From contig UCAG01000010.1 of the NCBI GenBank assembly GCA_900470285.1, positions 1 to 64,000 on the forward strand: DNA of 64,000 nt. The letters are read 5' to 3'. Positions within the stretch are counted from its first letter, which is position 1, and every line of letters begins with the position of its first letter. Of the stretch, positions 55,092 through 63,800 are shown piece after piece. This DNA is from Hyphomicrobiales bacterium. GTDB taxonomy: Bacteria; Pseudomonadota; Alphaproteobacteria; Rhizobiales; Rhizobiaceae. Position numbers and translations under genes: made by a program. The notes below the pieces were generated by a model. The model did not search any database. It was not told where the DNA came from and saw nothing but the letters and a program-made list of their open reading frames with translations.

Positions 55092-55373
55092 TTAGGCCTG
55101 TTTGGCAGCGACGAGTTCGTCGATTTTTGCACAGAGATTCTTCAGAACGAAATATTCTTCAGTATCTGCTTTGCCTTCGTTCACTTCCTGAGTCCACTGT
55201 TCCAGAGGAATCTTGATGCCGAAAGCTTTATCAATTGCGAAAACGATGTCGAGGAAATCGAGGCTGTCGATGCCCAGATCGTCGATTGTATGGCTTTCAG
55301 GCGTAATGGAAGCGCGGTCAATTTCGCTGGTTTCAGCAATAATATCAGCTACTTTGTCAAATGTTGAGGACAA
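55092..55373 (-). CDS. acpXL: Acyl carrier protein AcpXL (TTG start)
   Basis: Special carrier protein on which the very-long-chain hydroxy fatty acid of lipid A is built. The 93-residue acidic protein starts [20 protein letters not shown] and has phosphopantetheine site Ser37 in [12 protein letters not shown]. The longer C-terminal half ([20 protein letters not shown]) sets it apart from housekeeping AcpP. The start is TTG at 55373, nine bases after AAGGA, with no in-frame ATG upstream. The fabZXL gene found next to acpXL in Rhizobium is absent here. Confidence 0.94.
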   Translation of the reverse strand: MSSTFDKVADIIAETSEIDRASITPESHTIDDLGIDSLDFLDIVFAIDKAFGIKIPLEQWTQEVNEGKADTEEYFVLKNLCAKIDELVAAKQA

Positions 55374-55743
55374 TTTGAAAATCCTTGTATCAGGCCCGAA
55401 CCAGCAGGCATCGTTGTTTAATCAGGGCGTGTCTAGCGTTTTTCGCTCAAAAGGGAAAGATATATTCCCCCTTCGGGTAAGACCCTGAGAATATGAAGAT
55501 CTTCCGCTTGTGCCATTTTGCAACAGCTTGTCTGATAAGCGGGGATCAATTTACACATATTATATTCTGAAAACCGCTGTGCAATTTCCAGAATATGCCC
55601 TGACTGATCTTTCATATTGCGCAAATTTATGAAGAAATCAGCAAGAGTTTGGCGATTTACAATAAATTTGTAAATCTGCGCAGGAATCAAGAATGCTTTA
55701 AAGCATAATTTCTTCGCGGCATTGCAGATAAGTATGGTGAAAT
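55374..55743. other. Divergent region between acpXL and the AEC permease
   Basis: 370 bases with no supported gene; a 109-codon leftward frame covers it but has no ribosome-binding site or known similarity. GGGAA-agatata-TTCCC near 55452-55468 is a small dyad. The acpXL promoter must lie on the minus strand here but was not identified with confidence. Confidence 0.35.
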
Positions 55744-56700
55744 ATGGGTCTCGCGGCCACAATTACAATTATCTTCAGCATTATTATGCTTGGCTACATA
55801 TTTGCGAGGCTGAAGATATTGAGCGATACGACCGGAGACGGTCTCGCTGATTTCGTATTTGTGGTCTCTACGCCGCTGTTGCTTTTCCGTACAATGATGA
55901 CCGCCGATTTTCAGTCGAGTAATCCTTGGGAATTGTGGCTGGTCTATTTCACCGGCGTCGTTGTTGCATGGACTGCTGCGCATTGCGGAATCCGATTCAT
56001 GTTCGGCCGTGACCGGCGGGCAGGTGTGGTCGCCGGTGTGACCGGTGCTTTTTCCAATCTGGTTTTTCTCGGTATGCCGTTGATGCTCGGCGTTTACGGT
56101 GAGGCGGGACTGGTGATTATTTCATTGATTATCAGCATTCATATGCCTCTGATGATGGCCGCATCGCTGATGCTGAATGAATGGGCTTTGCGCAAAGACG
56201 GGATCATCAGCGGTGAAACCAGCCGTTATGACACGGCGGTTAAATTTATCACGTCTCTGCTGCGTAATCCGCTGGTTATCGGCATTCTCGCCGGATGGCT
56301 GATGCGTCTTTCCGGCCTGTCAGTTCCGCAATTGCCAATGCAGCTGATTTCGATGCTGGCTGATGTATCGGGACCTTTGGCGCTGTTTGCCATGGGGATG
56401 GGACTGAAGAAATTCGGTATTTCCGGCAATGTGATTGCCGCCGGTGTGAATGCGTCTTTCAAACTGATGCTGATGCCTGCTGTGGTTTTCGCTATGGCAT
56501 GGCTGGTCGGGCTGCCGCCTTTGACTGCCAAGGTGGCAATTACAGCTGCGGCGCTGCCGTCGGGCGTTAATTCTTATCTGATTGCCACGCGATTCGGCGT
56601 CGGACAGGGGCTGTCTTCGACCTCGATGGTGCTGGCGACAGCTGCATCTGCTGTCACGCTGGCAATGTGGATTGGTCTGGCGCAGGCGGTTTGGGGCTGA
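55744..56700 (+). CDS. AEC (auxin efflux carrier)-family transporter
   Basis: Inner-membrane permease of the AEC family; bacterial members move dicarboxylates, malonate or unknown metabolites. The 318-residue product has about ten hydrophobic segments: five in the N-terminal half (GLAATITIIFSIIMLGYIFA first), a central loop near residues 145-165 and five in the second half. The AFSNLVFLGMPLMLGVYGE and ALPSGVNSYLIATRFG regions match the family. It is followed after 115 bases by gabD, so a link with succinate semialdehyde or 4-aminobutyrate is possible but unproven. Confidence 0.86.
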   Translation: MGLAATITIIFSIIMLGYIFARLKILSDTTGDGLADFVFVVSTPLLLFRTMMTADFQSSNPWELWLVYFTGVVVAWTAAHCGIRFMFGRDRRAGVVAGVTGAFSNLVFLGMPLMLGVYGEAGLVIISLIISIHMPLMMAASLMLNEWALRKDGIISGETSRYDTAVKFITSLLRNPLVIGILAGWLMRLSGLSVPQLPMQLISMLADVSGPLALFAMGMGLKKFGISGNVIAAGVNASFKLMLMPAVVFAMAWLVGLPPLTAKVAITAAALPSGVNSYLIATRFGVGQGLSSTSMVLATAASAVTLAMWIGLAQAVWG

Positions 56701-56815
56701 GGTGCTTTTTCGTGCACATCCCTTGACATTATCCCTGTCAAAGCCCTTGATCTGATCGGGAAACAAGCATGCAATTTTGAGGGTAATTGCATGTATTGTC
56801 GTGAGGAGAGAAGTT

Positions 56816-58273
56816 ATGAATGCGAATATCAGCCGGTTTATCAAACAGGCTAATCTGATTGGCGGTCAGTGGGTGGCTGCAGATAGCGGTGCAACGATCG
56901 ATGTTATGAATCCGGCGACCGGTAAGGCGATCGGTACCATACCAAAATCCGGTAAGGCAGAGACTGCGCGCGCGATTGAAGCTGCAGCGCAAGCTTTTAA
57001 AACCTGGCGCAAAACCACAGCCAATGAGCGCTCGCAGAAAATGCGCAAATTGCATGATCTGATTTTGGCCAATCAGGATGCGCTGGCTGAAATTCTGACT
57101 ATGGAGCAGGGCAAGTCGTTCACGGAAGCCAAAGGTGAGGTAGCAAGCTCTGCCGCTTATATTCTGTGGTATGCGGAAGAGGCGCGGCGCGTTTATGGTG
57201 ATGTGGTGCCGTCCCCTTGGGCAGACCGCCGTATTATGGTGACCAAAGAGCCGGTGGGCGTTGTCGCGGCGATTACACCGTGGAATTTTCCGTCTTCCAT
57301 GTTGGCACGCAAGATCGGTCCTGCTTTGGCAACGGGCTGTACAGTCGTGGTGAAACCGGCAACGCAAACACCTTATTCCGGTCTGGCATGGGGCGTGCTG
57401 TGTGAAGAGGCAGGTATTCCGGCAGGTGTGGTTAATATTCTCACCGGTTCAGCCAGCGAAATCGGCGGCGAACTGACCCGCAATCCGCAGGTTGCCAAAC
57501 TGACCTTCACCGGCTCGACTGAAATTGGCAAGCTCCTGATGAAGCAGACAGCAGGCACTGTCAAAAAAGTCTCGATGGAACTGGGCGGCAATGCGCCGTT
57601 TATCGTTTTCGATGATGCTGATCTGGATCGCGCTGTTGCCGGTGCGATTGCGGCCAAGTTCCGCAATTCCGGCCAAACCTGTGTTTGTACCAACCGGTTC
57701 TTCGTACAGTCCAAAATCTACAGCCGCTTTGTTGAAAAATTCACAGAAGCTGTGGAGCAGCTTAAAGTCGGCAATGGTATGGATTCCGGTACCCAGCAGG
57801 GGCCGTTGATTGATATGAATGCAGTCGAAAAAGTTGAAGAATTTATTGCTGATGCGACCAAAAAAGGCGGCCGCATTGTCACCGGCGGTAAGCGCCACGC
57901 ACTGGGCGGCAGCTATTTCGAGCCGACTGTGATTGCCGATGCCAAGCCGCGTATGCGCTTCACCAAAGAAGAAATTTTTGGCCCTGTTGCACCGGTCTAT
58001 AAATTCAAATCCGAAGAAGATGTAATCGAACAGGCCAATAATACCGAATACGGCCTTGCCTGCTATTTCTATACGCAGGATCTCGGCCGCGCTTTCCGTG
58101 TGATGGAAGGGCTGAAATATGGTCTCGTCGGCGTCAATGAAGGGCTGATCTCAACCGTTGAGGCACCGTTCGGTGGTCTGAAAGAGTCCGGTCTTGGCAA
58201 AGAAGGCGGACATCAGGGAATCGAAGACTATCTCGATACCAAATATGTCTGCATCGGCGGATTAGGTCTGTAA
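56816..58273 (+). CDS. gabD: NADP-dependent succinate-semialdehyde dehydrogenase
   Basis: Oxidises succinate semialdehyde to succinate in 4-aminobutyrate breakdown. The ATG at 56816 follows GGAGAGAAG and gives 485 residues; an open frame from 56777 is ignored. Family features: TPWNFPSSMLARKIGPALA, cofactor-site FTGSTEIGKLLMKQTAG, catalytic Glu in VSMELGGNAPF and nucleophile Cys in FRNSGQTCVCTNRFF, where a second Cys lies two residues on. The final SGLGKEGGHQGIEDYLDTKY is the GabD type. Confidence 0.92.
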   Translation: MNANISRFIKQANLIGGQWVAADSGATIDVMNPATGKAIGTIPKSGKAETARAIEAAAQAFKTWRKTTANERSQKMRKLHDLILANQDALAEILTMEQGKSFTEAKGEVASSAAYILWYAEEARRVYGDVVPSPWADRRIMVTKEPVGVVAAITPWNFPSSMLARKIGPALATGCTVVVKPATQTPYSGLAWGVLCEEAGIPAGVVNILTGSASEIGGELTRNPQVAKLTFTGSTEIGKLLMKQTAGTVKKVSMELGGNAPFIVFDDADLDRAVAGAIAAKFRNSGQTCVCTNRFFVQSKIYSRFVEKFTEAVEQLKVGNGMDSGTQQGPLIDMNAVEKVEEFIADATKKGGRIVTGGKRHALGGSYFEPTVIADAKPRMRFTKEEIFGPVAPVYKFKSEEDVIEQANNTEYGLACYFYTQDLGRAFRVMEGLKYGLVGVNEGLISTVEAPFGGLKESGLGKEGGHQGIEDYLDTKYVCIGGLGL

Positions 58274-58616
58274 GCCTGAGCATATTTTAAATCGTCGGAT
58301 GGCATATGGATATCAATGCCATCCGTTTCAGGCTGAGATTTTTGGCAGTTATCGGAAATCTTTTCTGACCTATTTTACCAAGGTGATTGCCGGACTGGCC
58401 AAAAGACGTTTAACTCTGTTGATTCAAAACGTCTTTTTGTAAAAACCTGTTCGGTGTTTTTCAGTTTTTTGGGTATTGAGGCGTTTTTTCAGCATCTTGT
58501 CATAATAGGTGCGGACTGTGAGGGTATAGAGCCCGCATCATCAGGCCACTTATGGCAAAGCATGGTATGACACCGTCTGACATGCCGGTTCGTAAACCTG
58601 TGAAAAAGGGATTTTT
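58274..58616 (+). other. Intergenic region gabD to phosphonate genes, with terminator
   Basis: No gene is visible. AAAAGACGTTT (58401-58411) pairs with AAACGTCTTTT (58427-58437) and ends in T residues, a terminator for gabD. The remaining 180 bases before 58617 should hold the promoter of the next operon. Confidence 0.6.
58401..58438 (+). terminator. Terminator downstream of gabD
   Basis: Perfect 11-bp stem (58401-58411 with 58427-58437), 15-base loop, five T residues at 58434-58438. It lies 130 bases after the gabD stop. Confidence 0.75.
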
Positions 58617-59366
58617 ATGCGATACGGAATATATTTCACACCCTCTGCTCATGATCCGTTGCTGCGGGTGGCTGCAAACTGGCTCGGCCGCAATGCTTTT
58701 AACGGTATGGTTGTGCGCACGCCGGTGATTGGTTCCGTCAGCCCTGATGAGGTCAGTGCTCTGACTGAAGAGCCTCGCCGCTACGGTTTTCATGCGACGC
58801 TGAAAGCACCGTTTCGCTTGCATGATGATTATGAAGAACACCAGCTTCTCTCTGCGATGATGCATTTTGCCTCCAGCTATCAGGCTGTGCAGCTGCCTAA
58901 GCTCAAAGTTTCGCAGATCGGACCTTTCTTTGCGCTGGTCGTATCCGAGCCTTGTGCGGAACTTCAGCAGCTGGCCAATGATGTGGTGGTGCATTTTGAG
59001 CGCTTTCGTGCACCGCTGAATGCGCAGGAACTGGCTAAGCGCAAGCCCGAGAAGATGGATGCTATACACCGTGCCAATCTCGACCAGTGGGGCTATCCTT
59101 ATGTGTTCGAGCAGTTCCGCTTTCATATGACACTGACCGGCGCAGTGCCTGAGGAGAAGCAGGCGCATGTGCGTAATGTGCTGGAAGAGTTTTTTGCGCC
59201 GGTGCTGAATGAACCGGTCAAAATCACCAATCTGGCTCTGTTTACCGAGGCAGAATCAGGTGTACCATTTGAAGTGCACTCGCTTCACCCGCTGACAGGT
59301 AAGCCGGTTGCTGCGCAGAATACGGTCTCAGCGGAATTACAGCTGGAAAAAGCCGCGGCTGAATAG
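58617..59366 (+). CDS. 2H-phosphoesterase-like phosphonate-metabolism protein (DUF1045)
   Basis: Proteins of this family accompany C-P lyase genes and carry the two His-x-Thr-Leu motifs of 2H phosphoesterases. The 249-residue product has HATL at residues 59-62 (YGFHATLKAPFRL) and HMTL at 170-173 (FRFHMTLTGAV), both with conserved flanks. A phosphodiesterase step on the cyclic or linear ribose phosphate from C-P lyase is the likely role, by inference. It is 24 bases ahead of phnM, so the two form an operon. Confidence 0.85.
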   Translation: MRYGIYFTPSAHDPLLRVAANWLGRNAFNGMVVRTPVIGSVSPDEVSALTEEPRRYGFHATLKAPFRLHDDYEEHQLLSAMMHFASSYQAVQLPKLKVSQIGPFFALVVSEPCAELQQLANDVVVHFERFRAPLNAQELAKRKPEKMDAIHRANLDQWGYPYVFEQFRFHMTLTGAVPEEKQAHVRNVLEEFFAPVLNEPVKITNLALFTEAESGVPFEVHSLHPLTGKPVAAQNTVSAELQLEKAAAE

Positions 59367-59390
59367 TCGTATAAAACTTTAAGAGAAGAT

Positions 59391-60551
59391 ATGTCCGCTC
59401 CAAACCAAAATAAATCTGCCGAAACAATTCTGACCAATGCACGGATTGTGCTGCCTGATGAAATCATCAGCGGCACCGTTGTCATGCGCGACGGAAAGAT
59501 TGCTGCGATTGATCATACAATCTCGGCATCGGGTAAGGATATGCACGGGGATTATCTGATCCCCGGTCTGGTTGAGTTGCATACGGACCATCTAGAAGGC
59601 CATTATGCACCGCGTCCGAAAGTGCGCTGGAACCCGCTGGCGGCTATTCAGGCGCATGATGCGCAGATCGCTGCCTCCGGTATCACCACAGTTTTTGATG
59701 CACTGCGCGTCGGCCATGACGGCGAATGCGAAGTTGTGATTGATGACATGCTATTGCTGGCAGATGCCTTGCAGGCAGCCCAAAGCAAAGGCCGTTTGCG
59801 TGCAGAGCATTATCTGCATCTGCGCTGCGAAGTTTCGTCCAATGATTGTATCAGTGCATTTGAGCAACTGCGGGGCGCATCGGGAGTGCGTCTTGCTTCC
59901 CTGATGGATCACGCACCGGGGCAGCGGCAGTTTCCGGACATGGAATCTTACCGCATCTATTTCATGCGCAAGAACAAAGTCAGCGAGGACGATTATCAGG
60001 TCTATTGTGACCGCCGTGTCGGTGAATCACAGCGCAACTCCGCGAAAAACCGTGCGCTGATTGCTGATTATTGCCATGCCAACGGCATTATGCTGGCAAG
60101 TCATGATGATGCGACCCAAGCCCATGTTGATGAGTCCGTGGCTCATGGTGTGGCCGTTGCCGAGTTCCCGACAACGGTTGAAGCCGCTGCAGCATCGCAC
60201 TCCAACGGCATCGGCGTGATGATGGGCGGGCCGAATGTCGTGCGTGGCGGTTCGCATTCCGGCAATGTCTCAGCTCTGGAGCTGGCCGAAAAAGGCTATC
60301 TGGATATTATCTCGTCGGATTATATCCCTTTCAGCATGTTGCAGGGGGCTTTCAACCTTGCCCATGTTGTGGAGCATATTGACCTGCCGCAGGCTATCCG
60401 CATGGTCAGCACCAATCCGGCAAAAGCTGTCGGTATGACAGACCGCGGTTCAATCGCAGAAGGCCTGCGTGCCGATCTCGTGCGCGTTCACGCCATTGAC
60501 GATGTGCCGGTGGTGCGATCGGTTTGGCGCTCCGGCACCAGAGTCAGCTAA
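59391..60551 (+). CDS. phnM: Alpha-D-ribose 1-methylphosphonate 5-triphosphate diphosphatase
   Basis: Releases pyrophosphate from the triphosphate intermediate ahead of C-P bond cleavage. The 386-residue amidohydrolase-fold protein has the N-terminal metal site GLVELHTDHLEGHYAPRP near residue 60, RWNPLAAIQAHDAQIAASG, ASHDDATQAHVDESVAHG near 230 and ISSDYIPFSMLQGAF near 305. Length matches the family. The C-P lyase core genes phnGHIJKL are not in this window, so this pair is a separate locus. Confidence 0.93.
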   Translation: MSAPNQNKSAETILTNARIVLPDEIISGTVVMRDGKIAAIDHTISASGKDMHGDYLIPGLVELHTDHLEGHYAPRPKVRWNPLAAIQAHDAQIAASGITTVFDALRVGHDGECEVVIDDMLLLADALQAAQSKGRLRAEHYLHLRCEVSSNDCISAFEQLRGASGVRLASLMDHAPGQRQFPDMESYRIYFMRKNKVSEDDYQVYCDRRVGESQRNSAKNRALIADYCHANGIMLASHDDATQAHVDESVAHGVAVAEFPTTVEAAAASHSNGIGVMMGGPNVVRGGSHSGNVSALELAEKGYLDIISSDYIPFSMLQGAFNLAHVVEHIDLPQAIRMVSTNPAKAVGMTDRGSIAEGLRADLVRVHAIDDVPVVRSVWRSGTRVS

Positions 60552-60573
60552 ATCGGCCCTCTGGTGGCCTGCA

Positions 60574-60649
60574 AATTGCACCTTTTTCCGCTTCCGGTGC
60601 TCACGTACTATAAGTACGCTGCGCTCCGGTTCTCAAAAGGCACAATTTT
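60574..60649. repeat. 76-base dyad with perfect inner hairpin after phnM
   Basis: AAATTG (60574-60579) and CAATTT (60644-60649) close an imperfect palindrome. Next inside are CCTTTT/AAAAGG, then CCGG/CCGG-type pairs, and at the centre CGTACT-ata-AGTACG (60605-60619) is perfect. A similar core (ACGTACT..AGTACGC) occurs as an intergenic dyad in many proteobacteria. It may end the phnM transcript; no clear T-tract is next to the inner stem. Confidence 0.55.
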
Positions 60650-60704
60650 CGTCTCACCATAAGGCAAATTAGGTCTGCGCTTTATATTTGCAGAATAGTT
60701 GCAA

Positions 60705-61745
60705 TTATTCCGCCGCCTGTTCCGCACGGGCGGCGTTGTTTTCTTCCACCTCGGCAGCGGTTTCGCACATCACCTGATAGGCTTTGCGGATGATCTTGCT
60801 GTCCGCATCATTGCGTGTGGCATCTGTCGACAGAATTTGTCGCCAGCGGCGTGAACCTGCCTGACCCTGAAACAGCCCGACCATATGGCGGCTGATATGA
60901 GCAAGGCGGCCGCCATCCGCAATATGCCGGTCAGCATAATCGCACATCACATCCAGCACATCTTCCATCGAAAGAGGTGTGGTTTCATCGCCATAAACAA
61001 GGCGATCCACATCACGCAGCACCATTGGTGTGTGATAAGCTGTTCGACCCATCATCACGCCGTCTGTATGCTGCAAATGGGTGGCTGTTTCATCAAGGCT
61101 GGTAATTCCGCCGTTAATGCCGACAAAATGCTGCGGATAATCCTGTTTCAGCCGGTAAACGCGGTCATAATCCAGCGGCGGGATATCGCGGTTTTCTTTC
61201 GGCGATAGTCCCTGCAGCCATGCTTTACGCGCATGTACCCACAGTGCATCTGCGCCTTCCGCAATCACCATACGGCTGAGCTCTGAGAGTGCGGCTTCCT
61301 GATCCTGATCATCCACGCCGATACGGCATTTCACCGTTACCGGAATTTTCACTGCCTGTTTCATGGCGGCAACGCAGTCTGCCACCAGTTGCGGTGTCAG
61401 CATCAGGCAGGCACCGAAAGCGCCCGATTGCACGCGGTCTGACGGACAGCCGACATTGAGATTGATCTCGTCATAGCCGAAGGATTCGCCGATTTTAGCG
61501 GCCTCGGCAAGTTTCAGCGGATCAGAGCCGCCAAGTTGCAGAGCGACAGGATGTTCCTGTTCTGAAAAGCCGAGCAGGCGGTCACGCTTGCCATGGATGG
61601 CAGCATCGGCCACCACCATTTCCGTATAGAGCAAAGTATGGCGGGTGAGCAGACGATGCATAAAACGGCAATGCCTGTCCGTCCAGTCGAGCATAGGCGC
61701 GATGGAAAAGGTTTTGGCGGCATAGAGTTTTTCTGGTCTGGTCAC
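60705..61745 (-). CDS. dusA: tRNA-dihydrouridine(20/20a) synthase DusA (GTG start)
   Basis: Reduces uridines 20 and 20a in the tRNA D-loop with FMN and NADPH. The 346-residue product begins TRPEKLYAAKTFSIAPMLDW, the FMN-site APMLDWTDRHCRF motif, and contains the catalytic Cys in LNVGCPSDRVQSGAFGACLM near residue 100, then VKCRIGVDDQD and GINGGITSLDE. The start is GTG at 61745. The C-terminal 30 residues are Ala/Glu-rich. It is convergent with phnM and lies 87 bases after the aspartic protease gene. Confidence 0.95.
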   Translation of the reverse strand: MTRPEKLYAAKTFSIAPMLDWTDRHCRFMHRLLTRHTLLYTEMVVADAAIHGKRDRLLGFSEQEHPVALQLGGSDPLKLAEAAKIGESFGYDEINLNVGCPSDRVQSGAFGACLMLTPQLVADCVAAMKQAVKIPVTVKCRIGVDDQDQEAALSELSRMVIAEGADALWVHARKAWLQGLSPKENRDIPPLDYDRVYRLKQDYPQHFVGINGGITSLDETATHLQHTDGVMMGRTAYHTPMVLRDVDRLVYGDETTPLSMEDVLDVMCDYADRHIADGGRLAHISRHMVGLFQGQAGSRRWRQILSTDATRNDADSKIIRKAYQVMCETAAEVEENNAARAEQAAE

Positions 61746-61832
61746 AATTATCTTCTTTACGGCGGCTTCTCTGCGGATGTTTCTGCGCGGACATAATGGT
61801 TAAAGACCGGCCTGTCCAGCTTGACGGCTTTT

Positions 61833-62537
61833 TCAGTCCGTGAGGATCAGCTGATCGCGCTGCACAGTATAGGCACTCAGGCTGTTCATGAAGTTCATAC
61901 CCAGCAGGCTGCCGCTGAGCTGGCCTTCCTGTGAAACCAGTGCGCGCAGGTTCTGACGGGTGATATTACCGATGCGGACTTCCTGCAGCCGTACTGATGC
62001 AGCCATGGTGCGGCCATTGGCTGTGCTGACAGGATTCGTATAGCTGAGGCTGCTGACATCAATACCGGCTTTTTCAGCATCTGCCTGTGTCAGCACGATT
62101 GTGGAAGCACCGGTATCGACCATGAAGCGCACGCGCTGGTCGTTCACCAGTGCATTGACTTCAAAATGCCCGTTGGACGACTGACCGATACTGACAGTTT
62201 CAGCACCATCAACACTATTCCCGCTGATTGCATTGCCTGGTATCAGTCCTGCGGTTACGCGATTGGCGATATTGGTCAGCTCATACTGATATTGATAGCC
62301 GGTGACGAGGCCGAGAATAATCACTGCCCAGATTGCAATATTGCGCATCATATGATTGAGCGGGATACCGGAGCCAAGTAAACCGGCAGCCACGACAACG
62401 CCAAAAATGCTCATATAGGCCGCATCGGCAAAATCATCATTGGCAAGGCCGAGTGTTGTGCCGCTCTCGTCATTGACGATCAGAACGAGCAGAAGAATGG
62501 CAATTGCTGCGATAACCAGCCAGAATAAACGGTTCAT
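61833..62537 (-). CDS. Membrane-anchored retropepsin-like aspartic protease (TIGR02281/PerP type)
   Basis: A single-domain clan AA aspartic protease. The frame opens at 62585; the ATG at 62537 (MNRLFWLVIAAIAILLLVLI) is the more likely start, giving 234 residues. Three hydrophobic segments occupy about residues 4-21, 42-57 and 66-82. The protease domain starts near residue 110, with the catalytic VDTGASTIVL at 140-149 and a C-terminal GSLLGMNFM. In Caulobacter the PerP member cuts a periplasmic polarity factor; the target here is unknown. Confidence 0.87.
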   Translation of the reverse strand: MNRLFWLVIAAIAILLLVLIVNDESGTTLGLANDDFADAAYMSIFGVVVAAGLLGSGIPLNHMMRNIAIWAVIILGLVTGYQYQYELTNIANRVTAGLIPGNAISGNSVDGAETVSIGQSSNGHFEVNALVNDQRVRFMVDTGASTIVLTQADAEKAGIDVSSLSYTNPVSTANGRTMAASVRLQEVRIGNITRQNLRALVSQEGQLSGSLLGMNFMNSLSAYTVQRDQLILTD

Positions 62538-62716
62538 GAAGTCATTGTTCCTGAGACTGTCGGATGATCCTGCCGAAGCAGGCATGTCTTTATATGGAGG
62601 CTTTAGCCTGCGGGCACAATAATTTCATTTTTCTGCACTTTGAAAAACTGTGAGCAGGGCGTATAGCAGGCGCAGATGAATTTCCCCCTCTACGGCTAAA
62701 AGACGGATTTGATAAC

Positions 62717-63742
62717 GTGAGTACCAGCGGACTGCCATTTGATGATTTTCGTGAACTTATCAGCCAGCTTCCGGAAGCGAGTGAATTCGCTAGCGAAGCG
62801 GTGCGTGAACGTGAAGCGCATTTGAGCAAACCTGTCGGTTCACTCGGGCGTCTGGAAGAGATCGCGGAATGGCTGGCTGCATGGAGCGGTAAAGCTAAGC
62901 CGCAGATCATGCGCCCTTTGGTGGCAATTTTTGCCGGTAATCATGGTGTGCTGGCGCAGGGTGTAAGCTCGCAGCCGCAATCTCTGACTATGGATATGGT
63001 CAATAATTTTGCTGCGGGCGGCGCTGCCATCAACCAGATTTGCATTGCCAATGATCTGGGGTTGAAGGTCTTTGATCTGGCGCTGGAGCATCCGACCGAA
63101 GATATTACCGTGACTGCGGCGATGGATGAGCGCACTTGTGCGGCAACCATGGCTTTTGGCATGGAAGCGATTGCCGGTGGTACGGATTTGCTGTGCATCG
63201 GTGAAATGGGCGTTGGCAATACAACCATTGCGGCTGCGATTTCTATGGCGCTGTTTGGCGGTCAGGCTGAGGACTGGGTAAGTCTTGGTGCCGGTGAAGA
63301 TGCAAGTATATTGCCTGCAAAAATCGCTGCGGTGAAAAAAGCCGTTGCGCTGAATGAGGGAAATTTACGCGATCCGCTGGAAGTGTTGCGTCGTCTGGGT
63401 GGCCGTGAACTTGCGGCAATTACCGGTGCAATTCTGGCTGCGCGTGCCGAGAAAATTCCGGTGCTGATTGACGGTTATGTTGCCAGTGCCGCCGCAGCCA
63501 TTTTGCTGGCGATGAATGGCGATGCGCTGGATCATTGCCTGTTCTCTCATGTGTCTTCCGAGCCGGGACATCGCCTGTTGCTGGAGAAAATGGGCAAGGC
63601 ACCGTTACTCGACCTGAATATCAGCCTTGGTTCCGGCACAGGTGCTGCTCTTGCTGCCGGTCTGGTGAAAACTGCTGCTCAATGTCATGTCTCCATGGCA
63701 ACTGCTGAAGATGCCGGTATGGACGGTCGCAGCATTTCTTAA
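62717..63742 (+). CDS. cobT: Nicotinate-nucleotide-dimethylbenzimidazole phosphoribosyltransferase (GTG start)
   Basis: Makes alpha-ribazole phosphate for the lower loop of cobalamin (the gene is called cobU in some alphaproteobacteria). The 341-residue product has FAGNHGVLAQGVSSQP near residue 75, the CIGEMGVGNTTIAAAISMAL substrate-site motif near 160 and a C-terminal LGSGTGAALAAGLVKTA. The start is GTG. No cobalamin riboswitch was seen in the 130-base gap upstream, which it shares with the divergent protease gene. Confidence 0.94.
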   Translation: MSTSGLPFDDFRELISQLPEASEFASEAVREREAHLSKPVGSLGRLEEIAEWLAAWSGKAKPQIMRPLVAIFAGNHGVLAQGVSSQPQSLTMDMVNNFAAGGAAINQICIANDLGLKVFDLALEHPTEDITVTAAMDERTCAATMAFGMEAIAGGTDLLCIGEMGVGNTTIAAAISMALFGGQAEDWVSLGAGEDASILPAKIAAVKKAVALNEGNLRDPLEVLRRLGGRELAAITGAILAARAEKIPVLIDGYVASAAAAILLAMNGDALDHCLFSHVSSEPGHRLLLEKMGKAPLLDLNISLGSGTGAALAAGLVKTAAQCHVSMATAEDAGMDGRSIS

Positions 63743-63764
63743 TTTGAACTGCAGGTTTGAAAAT

Positions 63765-63800
63765 AAAAAATCCGGCCGCGAGAGCGTGCCGGATTTTTTT
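63765..63800 (+). terminator. Strong terminator after cobT
   Basis: AAAAAATCCGGC (63765-63776) pairs with GCCGGATTTTTT (63788-63799) around 11 bases, then T. It lies 23 bases after the cobT stop. Confidence 0.92.

Noticed and set aside
62586-62716. Cobalamin riboswitch upstream of cobT
   Set aside because: The gap is only about 130 bases and lacks the B12-box and flanking helices.
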